Assembly: GCF_030851345.1 (NCBI RefSeq)
Contig: NZ_JALPNU010000005.1
Coordinates: 186,001 to 250,000 of the forward strand
Direction of reading: 5' to 3'
From: Marinifilum sp. D714
Lineage (GTDB): Bacteria; Bacteroidota; Bacteroidia; Bacteroidales; Marinifilaceae
Length of the DNA stretch: 64,000 nt
Positions 25,991 to 35,743 of the stretch are shown here, piece after piece. The notes under the pieces are model-generated. The model was not told the DNA's origin. It did not search any database and was given only the letters and a program-made list of their open reading frames with translations. Positions within the stretch are counted from its first letter, which is position 1. Each line of letters opens with the position of its first letter. The translations under genes and the position numbers were made by a program.

Positions 25991-27928
25991 TTATTCTGAA
26001 CTACTCTTTGTAAAAATTTCTTTCACCATTTGTTGTATATCATTGCAAATTCTATTTCGATTGTTTTCCAAGACCTGTTCCTTATCATCAAATTCATAGA
26101 CTTTGGGAATGTCCTGATACTTTCTTTCTTCCCTTTCCAATTGCTGGATATCTACTTTGATCAGGGCATTAAAATTCTTCTGGTAGATGCTCTCTCCAAA
26201 ATTGTCCGTTACCTGTCCCACCATATGTCCTTGCGGAAGGGTGGCAATCTTACCTTCGGGAACCAAAAAATCCATTTGCGTGGAGATGGAGGTGGACTGT
26301 GTATTTCTGTTGATGTTTATGGATTGTCTTTCCTGCAGAATTTTTCCCATTCGTGCTTGAACGAATTTGGCGGTATCTCCCACCGACTGACCTGCAAACA
26401 AATTTCCGATATTGGTCAGGATGGCATTGGCCTGTTCTTTTCCATAGTCACGGATGAGCTGATCTATGGTTTGCATGCCAAGAAGGGTTGAGATCTTATT
26501 GCTTCTTGCTGTAGCAATCAAAGCGTCCAGTCCCCTGAAGTAGATGGTTGGCAGCTCATCGAAAATAAGTGATGTTTTGTGCTGTCCCTTTCGGTTGATG
26601 ATTTTGAGCATGCGGGTGATAAAAAGGGAAAGAACGGCTCCATACATTTCGATTCGAAGGGGATTGTTGGCCAGGCAAAGGATTTTTGGATGAGCAGGAT
26701 CATTGATGTCCAGTGAAAAATCATCTCCCGAGCAGATCCAATAGATCTCCCTGCTAATGATTTTGGAGATGGCAATTTTCAAGGATCCCAATTGTCCTTC
26801 CAACTGTTCAGAGGCACCTCTTTGGTGGGCATTGACAAAGGGATTGATGATCCCGCGTACATCTTTTTCCTGTGACAGTACTTCAAACAGTTCCTCATAA
26901 TCCAGTTGCAAAAGCTCAATGGCATGAGGCAGGGTGCAATACTTCCCCTTTTGGTATCGTTTCAAAAACCAGATGATGGCTGCAAAGAAGGAAACGGAGG
27001 ATTCTGAGAAAAACTCTCCCTGTTTTCGGATCCATTCCCGGTTCAAATTGTAGAGTATGGTTCTGGAAGCTTCAAAGGCATCAATGGGAGACTCCATGTA
27101 CTCAGGAGCCAAAGGATTGCACCTGTAGGATCTTGTAATGTCATCCAGGTTGATGCAATAAAATTGGGCGGATTTCGGCAAATTCCCACTTCTTTTGGCC
27201 TTTAAAAAATGATGATGCACCACCTTTGTCAGGTCTGGAAATTTGAAATCATAAACACACATGGCAAATCCTTTTTCCAGATGCTGCTTGATAAAGGGAA
27301 GCACCAGGGAGAAAGATTTTCCCGATCCCGGTGTTCCAATGACCATGCTTGCCCGAAAGGGATTGACAATATTGATCCAGCCCTCTCTTTCTCTTCCCTT
27401 GTGCTGGTAAAGGGAAGGCAGGTTCACGGAATATTCATTTTCCATGAAATTCTCCTCCTGGGAAAAGCTTTCATTTTCCAGATTGAATCTGTCCTTCATC
27501 AGGTTTACATTGATCAGTTTGGAAATATTGTCAAAGGCGATGTTTAAAATCACAAAGCCCGTAAAAGAAAAAACCAGGTAGAGCAGTTCCAGTTTTTGAT
27601 TCAGAAAAAGTGCTCCCCAGAAGACAAAGAGTCCCACCCCCAGCTGAACGACAAGGGCAGATACTTTCAGCTCCCTGTCTTTTTTAGCCCTGGTGCCTAT
27701 GCAGGTGATGATCAAAAATCCCATACAAGTGGCCTTTGAACATACAGGGTCTACCAGGTAAATCAGCTGTAAAAGCTTTTCAAACAATCCTTCAAACTCT
27801 GGAATCCAGATTCCTTTTGCCCTGAAATAGTTCAGCTCTCCCAAATACAAACTCAGGATAAGTAGCAGATAGGAAAAGAATCGAAATCCTTCATGCATTT
27901 TGCTCAATTCTTTGGATTCAGCGCTCAT
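25991..27928 (-). CDS. Type IV coupling protein (VirD4/TraG-like ATPase)
   Basis: The 645-residue protein has four N-terminal hydrophobic segments (residues ~16-130). The Walker A motif is at residues ~198-205 (VIGTPGSGKSFSLVLPF), the Walker B region reads KTSLIFDELPTIYFRGLDAL, and GMQTIDQLIRDYGKEQANAI follows. In Bacteroides elements this gene is often called mobC. It connects the relaxase-DNA complex to the secretion channel and powers transfer. It follows traN by 15 bases. Confidence 0.92.
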   Translation of the reverse strand: MSAESKELSKMHEGFRFFSYLLLILSLYLGELNYFRAKGIWIPEFEGLFEKLLQLIYLVDPVCSKATCMGFLIITCIGTRAKKDRELKVSALVVQLGVGLFVFWGALFLNQKLELLYLVFSFTGFVILNIAFDNISKLINVNLMKDRFNLENESFSQEENFMENEYSVNLPSLYQHKGREREGWINIVNPFRASMVIGTPGSGKSFSLVLPFIKQHLEKGFAMCVYDFKFPDLTKVVHHHFLKAKRSGNLPKSAQFYCINLDDITRSYRCNPLAPEYMESPIDAFEASRTILYNLNREWIRKQGEFFSESSVSFFAAIIWFLKRYQKGKYCTLPHAIELLQLDYEELFEVLSQEKDVRGIINPFVNAHQRGASEQLEGQLGSLKIAISKIISREIYWICSGDDFSLDINDPAHPKILCLANNPLRIEMYGAVLSLFITRMLKIINRKGQHKTSLIFDELPTIYFRGLDALIATARSNKISTLLGMQTIDQLIRDYGKEQANAILTNIGNLFAGQSVGDTAKFVQARMGKILQERQSININRNTQSTSISTQMDFLVPEGKIATLPQGHMVGQVTDNFGESIYQKNFNALIKVDIQQLEREERKYQDIPKVYEFDDKEQVLENNRNRICNDIQQMVKEIFTKSSSE

Positions 27929-27943
27929 TTTTGCTCTTTTGGT

Positions 27944-28738
27944 TTAGAGTTGAATTGGATTTTTTAGATCGGATGCTTTTAGCTCCAGGCTAATTCTTCT
28001 TCCCGTATTGCCCATTGCCTTTTCCAGCATTTGGATTTGCAGGATTTTCTGCTCCGGTATTCGAAAGCGTGGAAAGACAAAAATTTCTTTTCTGCTGCTC
28101 TTTCCCGGAATGGATTTCAGCTCAAAATAGCGGTATTGGGGATGGATTTGGTACTCCTGATGATTGGATGCCTTCAACTGTTTTTTGTCTTTGATCCACC
28201 ACCTATATCCCTCCAGCTCTATTTCCATTTGGTTTGCATTTTTCAGTTCCAGGAGCACAAAAATGAGATCCTCTTTGAAGGCGATATTTTTAAAATGAAG
28301 CTGAAGTCCCTGTTTGGATATTCTAGCTCCTGCTCCTGTTTTTTTCTGTCCCAGTAGTTTCATGCAGGCCATTTCCATTTCTGACTTGCGAAGCGATTGG
28401 CTAAGCAGCAGATCTGCTGGCTGGAATGTGAATTCCTCCAACAGATAGGAATTCTTCCCCTCCACTCCATAGCTTAGGGAAAGGCTGTACAGCTTCCCTT
28501 CCGCTACCAATGAGAGGGTGGATTCCCCTTCAAATTCTTTCAGGGCTTTTACTCGAAGAAGATTGGGATGCTCTTTTACAATTTCTGCCATAATCAGCTC
28601 ATGAGATCCCACCTGCAGGTAGGAGATCTTCTGCTTGGAGATGATGTGTGTGACTTTGTTCTCATGCACCTGCAATGTCTTTTGTGCCCTGATGTATTGG
28701 GCAAAAAGAAGGAATATAATGATCAAGGAGTATTTCAT
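27944..28738 (-). CDS. traN: Conjugative transposon protein TraN (DUF4138)
   Basis: The 264-residue product has a signal peptide (YSLIIIFLLFAQYIRAQKTL) and VTHIISKQKISYLQVGSHEL, the family's N-terminal signature. The C-terminal half is beta-rich (IELEGYRWWIKDKKQLKASN). It is probably a periplasmic or outer-membrane core subunit of the mating channel, VirB9-like in role. It is 5 bases from traM. Confidence 0.85.
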   Translation of the reverse strand: MKYSLIIIFLLFAQYIRAQKTLQVHENKVTHIISKQKISYLQVGSHELIMAEIVKEHPNLLRVKALKEFEGESTLSLVAEGKLYSLSLSYGVEGKNSYLLEEFTFQPADLLLSQSLRKSEMEMACMKLLGQKKTGAGARISKQGLQLHFKNIAFKEDLIFVLLELKNANQMEIELEGYRWWIKDKKQLKASNHQEYQIHPQYRYFELKSIPGKSSRKEIFVFPRFRIPEQKILQIQMLEKAMGNTGRRISLELKASDLKNPIQL

Positions 28739-28743
28739 GATTT

Positions 28744-29904
28744 TTAGTTTTGATTGATGATGTATACAATGCTGTTTTTCCTGAGCCTGACCTTTTTGAG
28801 TCTTACCCTTCGAATCAGAGTCTGTGCAGTACGGTCTGCCGTAGTGATGCCAATATGGGTCAGAGCATCCTGAGAACTTCCCCAGAGTGGAGAGATACTG
28901 GTCTGTGCTCCCACCTCCCTTGTAACTTTTCTTGCTGCCCTGTCGGGTATGTACAAACCAGGCAGACCATCCGTATCATGTACTTGAAGATCCACGGGCA
29001 GGAATTCTCCTCTTACCGGAAATTGGCTGATCTGTATGAACAGTCTCTCCTTGTTGAGCTTGCAGATGCCGTAAACAAATGTGTTTTGTTCCACTTTCTT
29101 GCCTGCAATCCGGTACTCCTGCAGGAGTCTCAGTTTGACACGATTTCCATCCAGCACCACGGCATCCTCATAGATTTCAGCTTTGATCAGGGATGATCCT
29201 GTCTGTTCTCCATTAAAAGACCTTTCTGACCTGGATTCCAATTGAAAAACATTTCTCTTGCTTTTTTGGATCTTTTGAAGTTCATCCTGAGCATGAGATA
29301 GGAAGTATTGCAGGGAATCATTCCTTCTTTCCAGCTCTGCATGGCTCTCAAAGATCCCTTCCAAGTCTTCCAGGCTTTCCAGATTCTGAGTTTTGGCCTT
29401 TACTGGCTGATGAGTCGAAATTGCCATGCTCTCCTTTTTTGGAGGAGCTGCTCTTCGAATGACAGCCTTTGATTGAGGCTTTCTCCCTTCTTTCATTTCT
29501 TCCTGTACCTTTAACTCTTTTTTACGGATATGGGCCAGGAGTTTTGCAGGAACCTGCTCGGGTTCTTCCTTTAGAATCTCAGGCAAACTGTCTGTTTCCA
29601 TTTCCAGAAGGAGGCCCTCATTTTCCATAAGCTCTCTTCTTTGGGCTGCCGGGATTCCAGCTTCACCCGGGATCTCTTCCCTTTTCTCATAGGCTTCCAT
29701 TTTGTCATAGATCTCTATGGACTTTTCAGCCTGAGGAAGCTGGTAGTTCATCCCATTTTCTACCCCTCTGTTTTTCTGTTCTCCCCCTGCTTCAGCCAGG
29801 GCATGTTCTCCTCCTCCCAATATGTAAAAGATGAGCACCACAAAGGGCAGTAGCATGAGGGGTAGAATCAGAAGGGCTTTGTGTTTAATCACTTGTTCTT
29901 TCAT
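28744..29904 (-). CDS. traM: Conjugative transposon protein TraM
   Basis: The 386-residue product has one N-terminal transmembrane helix (ALLILPLMLLPFVVLIFYIL), a long charged linker (residues ~35-230, with KKESMAISTHQPVKAKTQNL), and a conserved C-terminal domain with SSLIKAEIYEDAVVLDGNRV and LPGLYIPDRAARKVTREVGA. This is the VirB10-like layout typical of Bacteroides TraM, spanning the periplasm. The start overlaps the preceding gene by 20 bases. Confidence 0.9.
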   Translation of the reverse strand: MKEQVIKHKALLILPLMLLPFVVLIFYILGGGEHALAEAGGEQKNRGVENGMNYQLPQAEKSIEIYDKMEAYEKREEIPGEAGIPAAQRRELMENEGLLLEMETDSLPEILKEEPEQVPAKLLAHIRKKELKVQEEMKEGRKPQSKAVIRRAAPPKKESMAISTHQPVKAKTQNLESLEDLEGIFESHAELERRNDSLQYFLSHAQDELQKIQKSKRNVFQLESRSERSFNGEQTGSSLIKAEIYEDAVVLDGNRVKLRLLQEYRIAGKKVEQNTFVYGICKLNKERLFIQISQFPVRGEFLPVDLQVHDTDGLPGLYIPDRAARKVTREVGAQTSISPLWGSSQDALTHIGITTADRTAQTLIRRVRLKKVRLRKNSIVYIINQN

Positions 29905-30211
29905 GAATATTTTGTTTTAGTTGCATTTCAAATGAGTCCACCGGCATCTCGTAGTTTCTGTAAGGTGCTTTATAGGTGGACTGATCTTCTTGAATTGGAA
30001 TTGGCATACTGATTTTCCTGTTGTGAAAATCCAGAATGGGTGTCCACAAAAAAGAGCTCAGAAAAATGATTAGTAAGAAAAACAGGATGATCCCCCATTT
30101 TCTTTTTCGAATCTCAGGATCCAGCTTTCCATCTTCCTCCTCCCTTTTTTGGATCCAATTTTGGAAGCTCTCTTTCCAACTCACTTTTGCATTTGATTGA
30201 TTCTGCTTCAT
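29885..30211 (-). CDS. traL: TraL-like small membrane protein
   Basis: The 108-residue protein has a charged N-terminus (WIQKREEEDGKLDPEIRKRK), one transmembrane helix (WGIILFFLLIIFLSSFLWTP) and a short soluble C-terminus ending in KQNIHERTSD. Length, topology and the traK-traL-traM order match TraL (DUF3989-type). Sequence conservation in this family is low, so the name depends mainly on position. Confidence 0.65.
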   Translation of the reverse strand: MKQNQSNAKVSWKESFQNWIQKREEEDGKLDPEIRKRKWGIILFFLLIIFLSSFLWTPILDFHNRKISMPIPIQEDQSTYKAPYRNYEMPVDSFEMQLKQNIHERTSD

Positions 30212-30224
30212 GATTTTAGAATTT

Positions 30225-30851
30225 TTAGAAAGTTTTGCGGCGTATGGTTTCCAGGTCTTTGTTCTCCTCTATTCTCCAGTTCTCCATCAAAAATCCATGG
30301 GGATTGTTATCTGTTCTGGAGGTATTTCTAAGGCTGCCCCTGCAGCTCAAACTCCGGATGGTGATATTGGATTTCCTGACAATCTTCTGTTTCCCGTAGT
30401 AGGAAAATCCATATGGATAGGAAGAAAAATCCAATGCAATGGAATCTGTCTGCAGGGTCATGCTGATATTGGAAGCAATGACCTGATTGTAGAGGTTGTT
30501 CTCCTTGAAGGCCTGATACTGACTCATGGCTGAAGCATCCGAAAGATGCAAGGCTTCACGGATGTTCTTTTCAATATACTCCCGATCAGGTTCCAGGGTA
30601 AAAAAGAGCTCATGGAATCTTTTCACATGATCCCTGGCCTCTGCATTTCTATTCTCTGAAATGTCTTCCCGCAGTGCCATAAGCAGGGATTTGCCATTGT
30701 CCAGCACATAGATCTTCTGCCTGGACCTTTCCACCAGTTCCATGGAGAGCGTAAAGACATAGGAGCTCAGCCCCATCATCACCAAACTGACTGTTAAAAG
30801 CACGTAAACCGTGAAGCGAAATTTTCTTTGGATGTCGAAGATTTTTTTCAT
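30225..30851 (-). CDS. traK: Conjugative transposon protein TraK
   Basis: The 208-residue product has one N-terminal membrane helix (FTVYVLLTVSLVMMGLSSYV) and a soluble domain containing ALREDISENRNAEARDHVKR and RFHELFFTLEPDREYIEKNI, the characteristic TraK signature. It resembles VirB8-like assembly factors of type IV secretion. It sits between traJ and the traL-like gene in the conserved order. Confidence 0.9.
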   Translation of the reverse strand: MKKIFDIQRKFRFTVYVLLTVSLVMMGLSSYVFTLSMELVERSRQKIYVLDNGKSLLMALREDISENRNAEARDHVKRFHELFFTLEPDREYIEKNIREALHLSDASAMSQYQAFKENNLYNQVIASNISMTLQTDSIALDFSSYPYGFSYYGKQKIVRKSNITIRSLSCRGSLRNTSRTDNNPHGFLMENWRIEENKDLETIRRKTF

Positions 30852-30869
30852 GATTTCTCCTTTCTGACT

Positions 30870-31820
30870 TTACTTCAACATGCCTTTGGTTATGGCCATG
30901 GTAGCTGCCGTTCTGAACAGCCTTCCTCCCCCTGAATTGGTTCCCGTTGCCTGAACAATCCATGATGATATTTTAGGCACCAAGCCCATACCGACAATCC
31001 CACATACAGGGACAATGAGTCCCGAAACATAGAACATCTGAGGCTGGTAAATCAAACTGGAATTGATCATCTGTATCTCCCACTCCAGGGTAAAGATGAG
31101 TACTTCCTGAATCAATGAGAGAATGAGCAATGCGATGGGCAAATACAAATTCACATTGATAAACCTTGCAATCCACTGCAAATAATTGTCCTGAAATCCA
31201 TCAAATATGGAAAGGGCAAAGACCAGTGGTCCAAAGATCACCAACAAGACACAAAAGATGGTTCTTAAAAAGGCAATCAGATAGACAATGGCCTCAAACA
31301 AGGCTTCGAAGACCTGACGCAGGGCATCCATGATGTAAAAATTGATCTGGTTTTGAATGGCCCTTCCTGTCATGATGTTGTAGGTTGTTAATAGCAAGTT
31401 GATGCCCTTGTCCCAGAGATCAGCTTCCTTCTCCTCATTCTCATAGAAAATGGGCAGGTCTGCTGCCAGCATGGCATCCTGTTTCTCTTCCAGTTTTTGA
31501 GCGACAATGTGCTTTTTATCTGCATAGATCTGATCTGAGAGATTGGCCAGTCCCTTGGTGGGAACCATCAAAAGGTTGACAAAGACACCCCAGAAGGATA
31601 AAACCAAAACAAAGGCAAAGGGACGGAGCAAGGGCAAAATGGAAATGGGACTATCAGCAATCAGCTCCTCATAGATTCTTTTGGAGATGTAAAAGAAAGC
31701 TGCTATCCCTCCTATGGCTCTTGCCATATCCACCAGCAAGGCGGCATTATCCACTCCACTGTTTACCAGTGCATCGGTAAAAGCAAAAAAATCATTAGTT
31801 GACAATACTTGTAGGATCAT
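30870..31820 (-). CDS. traJ: Conjugative transposon protein TraJ
   Basis: The 316-residue polytopic membrane protein contains AIGGIAAFFYISKRIYEELI, SILPLLRPFAFVLVLSFWGV and PLVFALSIFDGFQDNYLQWI, all typical of TraJ. Around six transmembrane segments are visible. It is the inner-membrane, VirB6-like channel component. Confidence 0.9.
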   Translation of the reverse strand: MILQVLSTNDFFAFTDALVNSGVDNAALLVDMARAIGGIAAFFYISKRIYEELIADSPISILPLLRPFAFVLVLSFWGVFVNLLMVPTKGLANLSDQIYADKKHIVAQKLEEKQDAMLAADLPIFYENEEKEADLWDKGINLLLTTYNIMTGRAIQNQINFYIMDALRQVFEALFEAIVYLIAFLRTIFCVLLVIFGPLVFALSIFDGFQDNYLQWIARFINVNLYLPIALLILSLIQEVLIFTLEWEIQMINSSLIYQPQMFYVSGLIVPVCGIVGMGLVPKISSWIVQATGTNSGGGRLFRTAATMAITKGMLK

Positions 31821-31823
31821 GGC

Positions 31824-32543
31824 TTATTGGCTTAAAAAGGCAAGATTTCTATTTGTAGCATCTCCAAAAGACTGGAAGTAGAATAACTTGTTGTAGGTAT
31901 AATCTACTTCTCCTTTGAGATGAGTGAGAGATTTTTGAAGCTCACTAAAGGCCCTGAACTTTTCTCCATGATCGGTTTCCAATAAATTGATCATCAAAAA
32001 TCGGGAGAGCAGTTGATCGGCTTCTTTCTTTAGGATTTTTCGAATGCGATTCCCTTCTTTCAAAGCTTTGAAATTATCAAGCTCATGATAAAGTGTGTAA
32101 AGGCTTGCTGCAGTATTGTAAAGATCTGCCAGCTCATCCTTTTGGGCATTGTAAATCAAATTGGAGATAGAGTTTTGCATCTCATTCATGCCTTTGGTTT
32201 GATTGGTTTCCTTATAACGTCCTTCGAACTGGGATTTTTCCAATGTTTTTGCCAACAATCTAAGGGCTCCTGTTTTCAGCTTTCCGCTAATCTCCTTGGA
32301 GTCCGTTACCAGTCCTGATTTTACTTTCCAGTAATAATGAGTTCCTGGAGTTTTGATAAAAAGATGCGGAACTGGAGGCAACCAGCCTTTGAAACAGATA
32401 AAGGCCGCCGGGTAGTCATTGTTCATCCTTGGGTACCTGCCCTTCCATTTTTTTATGGCGATGGATTGTGCATCTGCAGAGATCACAAAACCAAGAAAAA
32501 ACAGAAACAGTAGAAACAAGATTTTAATCAGTAGGTGTTTCAT
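31824..32543 (-). CDS. Secreted conjugation-operon protein, TraI-like second copy
   Basis: From the ATG at 32543 the product is 239 residues with a signal peptide (LLIKILFLLFLFFLGFVISA). An upstream in-frame start at 32609 overlaps the previous gene and would bury the signal peptide. The helical C-terminal region ends VDYTYNKLFYFQSFGDATNR, similar in pattern to the end of the adjacent TraI-like protein (YNKLLYASYLRSYENDKLEG). It may be a diverged duplicate with a structural role in the periplasm. This is inferred, and no firm family match was recognised. Confidence 0.6.
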   Translation of the reverse strand: MKHLLIKILFLLFLFFLGFVISADAQSIAIKKWKGRYPRMNNDYPAAFICFKGWLPPVPHLFIKTPGTHYYWKVKSGLVTDSKEISGKLKTGALRLLAKTLEKSQFEGRYKETNQTKGMNEMQNSISNLIYNAQKDELADLYNTAASLYTLYHELDNFKALKEGNRIRKILKKEADQLLSRFLMINLLETDHGEKFRAFSELQKSLTHLKGEVDYTYNKLFYFQSFGDATNRNLAFLSQ

Positions 32544-32556
32544 GGTTTTTAAAAAT

Positions 32557-33207
32557 TTACTTGTACAAAGAGTAATACATGGCAAAGCCTTCCAGCTTGT
32601 CATTTTCATAACTTCTCAAATAGGAAGCATACAAAAGCTTGTTGTAGAGGTAGCAAATGGTTCCATAATGCTGCTTGACTGAGAGGTAGACCGCATTGAT
32701 GCTGTCATACCTTTGTTTGTCATCCATCATCAGCAGATTGTCCTTGATGATGTTTTTTAGAATGCTGTTCACCAATTGTCGGCTGTCATCCAGAATCAGG
32801 TCAAAGGACTGCACAATGGCCACGGCTTGTTCATTGGTAAAGTTCTCATCCTGTATGAGCTTGGGCAGTTTCTGGGTATAGATCTCCATCACCTTGTCCA
32901 GCATCTGTTTGGTCTCCTTTACCCTCTTGTAGTCTTTGATCAGGGCAGAAACTTTCTCCAGGCTCTCCAACATTTTCTGGTCTATGCCCAGCATCTCACC
33001 GGTAAGTCCCTTGATGTCTCCATTCAAGGCTTTGATCAGCACATTGTACCAGTTGATTTTGGAAAGGATCTTCTTCTCCCTGTTCCAAAGGGCTTCTCTT
33101 TGTATGCCTGCCCCCACATCCGTAACCGGTGCCTGGGCCAATATTGGGCTGTAGCTGATCCAAAAAGCAATCAGGATCAGAAGGCCTGTTTTGATATATC
33201 TTTTCAT
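32557..33207 (-). CDS. traI: TraI-like conjugation protein (DUF4141)
   Basis: The 216-residue product has an N-terminal signal segment (GLLILIAFWISYSPILAQAP), then long helices (KWEKILSKI-type NREKKILSKINWYNVLIKAL, and YKRVKETKQMLDKVMEIYTQ). Secreted helical proteins right after traG and before traJ are TraI/DUF4141 proteins in Bacteroides elements, with a VirB5-like position. The assignment rests on position, length and helical pattern. Confidence 0.7.
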   Translation of the reverse strand: MKRYIKTGLLILIAFWISYSPILAQAPVTDVGAGIQREALWNREKKILSKINWYNVLIKALNGDIKGLTGEMLGIDQKMLESLEKVSALIKDYKRVKETKQMLDKVMEIYTQKLPKLIQDENFTNEQAVAIVQSFDLILDDSRQLVNSILKNIIKDNLLMMDDKQRYDSINAVYLSVKQHYGTICYLYNKLLYASYLRSYENDKLEGFAMYYSLYK

Positions 33208-33336
33208 TGGTCTATAATTTTATTTTTTGCCATCCCGATAACCGTCGGGAGGAAGCCACAAGATTAAAATAATCATTGCCGTGAATGGCTAATCATTATT
33301 TTAACCTTGCTCGTTTCATTGGCTTTCTTTTTGAGA

Positions 33337-35739
33337 TTACATTTTCCGTAGTACATCCATCAGGGATTTTTCTGATGAAATCTGTGAGAGGATGAGTTCC
33401 TTTTCCTTTTGTTCCGTGGTGTAACAGAAGTACTCCTTTTGGCTCACCTCCAGGGCAAAGACCCGGGAGTACTGTCCCAGTGCGATGAAAACTTCCTTGA
33501 GTTTTCTGTCTCCGGGAAGCTTCTTGTTGATGGAAAGAATCTGCTCCTTTTGAAATTCCGTTAGCCCCAGAAACTGGGAGATCTGCGTAAATTTGTTTTT
33601 GAATTTGCTCATGTCCAGTAAAATCCTTGTATCTGCATTATTGATGATGGCATCCCGAATGATGGGTGATGAGATCACATCATCCACCTCCTGGGTGACC
33701 ACCATGGCCTCTCCAAAGAATTTTCGAATGGTCTTGAAAAAGTATTTCATGTAGGCAGCCATTTGAGGTGTGGCAATGGCCTTCCAGGCTTCCTCTATGC
33801 AGATCAGCTTTCTCACGCCTGTGAGTCTTCTCATTTTCTGCAAAAAAATGTCCATGATGATAAGGGTTGCCACCGGAAAGATTACCGGATGATCCTTGAT
33901 GTTGTCTAGCTCAAAGACCAGGAAGGGACAGTTGAAAAATTCATCCGTCTTCATGGGTTTGTTGAGCAGGTAGTCATACTCTCCCCCCTCATGGTATTTG
34001 CTTAGAATAAAGAAGTACTCGTGCGTATTGAATTCCAAGGATTGGTTTTCCACCAGTTCAGGAATGAAACTTTTACAGAACCTGTAATAGGCATTGAAAG
34101 ATTTCTCCCTGGGATTGCTTTTCAGATAGCAAGTGACTGAATGGGCAATCACATCCTTTTCCATGTCCGTGAGCTTCTCCTTGTAGATGGTGTAGATGAC
34201 TGAGAGTATGGTCTGCTTTCTCTCCACATTCAGCTCTCCTTCCATCACAAAGGGGTTAAAGGAGATGGGATTCTCTGCGGTGAACTCCACCATCATGGCT
34301 CCTCCCTGCTCCTTCAGGCTTTCATTCAGGTAGCGGGTCAGCATCTCATAGCTTCTTCCCACATCCAAAAGCACCACATGGCAATTGCCGGATTCTGCAT
34401 ATTGACGCAGCAGGTGATTGGTAAAAAAAGATTTCCCTGATCCTGATCCTCCAATGATCAATTTGTTTCGGTTGTGGATCAGATGCTCCTCCATAGGCTC
34501 ATCGGAGATGTCAATTCTCACCGGACAGCCTTCCTGCCTGTTGGACAGTTGAATGTAAAAGTCTGAATCCGACTTTTGGATCTCCCCCTCAAAGTTTGTC
34601 AGGCAGCACGCCTGGGGAACCTGAGTAATAAAAAGTTCCGATTCCGGCAATTGGGTAGAAAAAGGTACAGAGGCAAAAAACAGAAAGGGCAGATCAAAAC
34701 TGTGCTGATAGGGAAAACAGTTCAAAAGGGAAAATGCAGAGGAGCATTCACTCTTGTTTTGCTTCAGGCGTTTCAGGGAAGCATCCATCAGGACCAGGTT
34801 GAAATGTGTCTTGACAATCTTCTCTCCCGTTACCTGAACACGGTCCAGGAAGTTTTCTATCAATCCTGCATTCACCTTGTTCTCTGAAGAAAATTTGGAA
34901 AGGCTGTAGATTTTTTTGTAGTTGCTTTCCAACATGGCTTTGATCTCCTGCTGCTCGGGCAAATAAATGAACTGGTTGCAGATGTGGGAAAAAGGCAGGT
35001 GATGTCCCAATGGATAAACAAAGGAGACCGGCAGTCCATTTCCCGGGTGCTTGCCTGCAGGAGATAGCTGTCCCGGCAGATGGGAGTAATCACTCAGGCT
35101 TACAATCTCCACGAACTGATCCATGACTTTGAGTCTGTCCCTGAAATCTATCCCTCCAAGCATTGGGCTGCCCTTTTGAAAATTCAGGGTCAGGTAGGAT
35201 TCTATCAGCCCCTTGTTTTCTTCTGTTCCCACAGCCTCCTCTCTTGTGATCAGTTTTGCGCCTATGCCTGCCTGCCCGAAAAGTGTCAGCAGGTTGGCTT
35301 GCAATTCCCTTGCCTTTTCCATTCCCTGGATCTGTTTGTGCTTCACATTTCTTGAAAAGATCAGCGAGGAAGAGAGATAGTTTTTCAAAAGCCCCTTGTT
35401 CAAAAGGGAGATGTAGAGGTAAGAGGATTGTTTCAGGTATTTTCTTCCCCTGAAGTGCTTCCTGTAGGATTGGTTCAATAAAGAATCCTTTTGATCTTCT
35501 TTTCCCTTGTAAACCGATAGAAAATAAAAATCCTGCTTGTGATACAGTGAATTTTCAGGCAATAGATTGATCATCCTTTGGAAGCACTCATGCAGTTCCA
35601 ACAATCTCTCCTTTGAACAGGAAAGCAGCTCCGGCAATTCCAGCTTCAAGCCAAAGCTCAGGTCCAGGTTGTTGGAGATCAGAAAATCTCCCTGGAAGCC
35701 CAGCACGGACATTGTTTTTTCTATGGAATTTACTTTCAT
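33337..35739 (-). CDS. traG: Conjugation ATPase TraG (VirB4 family)
   Basis: From the ATG at 35739 the product is 800 residues. The frame extends 43 codons further upstream, but those codons lie inside traF and look non-native. SVLGFQGDFLISNNLDLSFG and LKLELPELLSC match the usual N-terminus. The Walker A motif is in RNKLIIGGSGSGKSFFTNHL, and LICIEEAWKAIATPQMAAYM gives the Walker B region, with VVTQEVDDVISSPIIRDAII after it. This is the cytoplasmic motor ATPase of the mating channel. Confidence 0.93.
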   Translation of the reverse strand: MKVNSIEKTMSVLGFQGDFLISNNLDLSFGLKLELPELLSCSKERLLELHECFQRMINLLPENSLYHKQDFYFLSVYKGKEDQKDSLLNQSYRKHFRGRKYLKQSSYLYISLLNKGLLKNYLSSSLIFSRNVKHKQIQGMEKARELQANLLTLFGQAGIGAKLITREEAVGTEENKGLIESYLTLNFQKGSPMLGGIDFRDRLKVMDQFVEIVSLSDYSHLPGQLSPAGKHPGNGLPVSFVYPLGHHLPFSHICNQFIYLPEQQEIKAMLESNYKKIYSLSKFSSENKVNAGLIENFLDRVQVTGEKIVKTHFNLVLMDASLKRLKQNKSECSSAFSLLNCFPYQHSFDLPFLFFASVPFSTQLPESELFITQVPQACCLTNFEGEIQKSDSDFYIQLSNRQEGCPVRIDISDEPMEEHLIHNRNKLIIGGSGSGKSFFTNHLLRQYAESGNCHVVLLDVGRSYEMLTRYLNESLKEQGGAMMVEFTAENPISFNPFVMEGELNVERKQTILSVIYTIYKEKLTDMEKDVIAHSVTCYLKSNPREKSFNAYYRFCKSFIPELVENQSLEFNTHEYFFILSKYHEGGEYDYLLNKPMKTDEFFNCPFLVFELDNIKDHPVIFPVATLIIMDIFLQKMRRLTGVRKLICIEEAWKAIATPQMAAYMKYFFKTIRKFFGEAMVVTQEVDDVISSPIIRDAIINNADTRILLDMSKFKNKFTQISQFLGLTEFQKEQILSINKKLPGDRKLKEVFIALGQYSRVFALEVSQKEYFCYTTEQKEKELILSQISSEKSLMDVLRKM

Positions 35740-35743
35740 GGCT

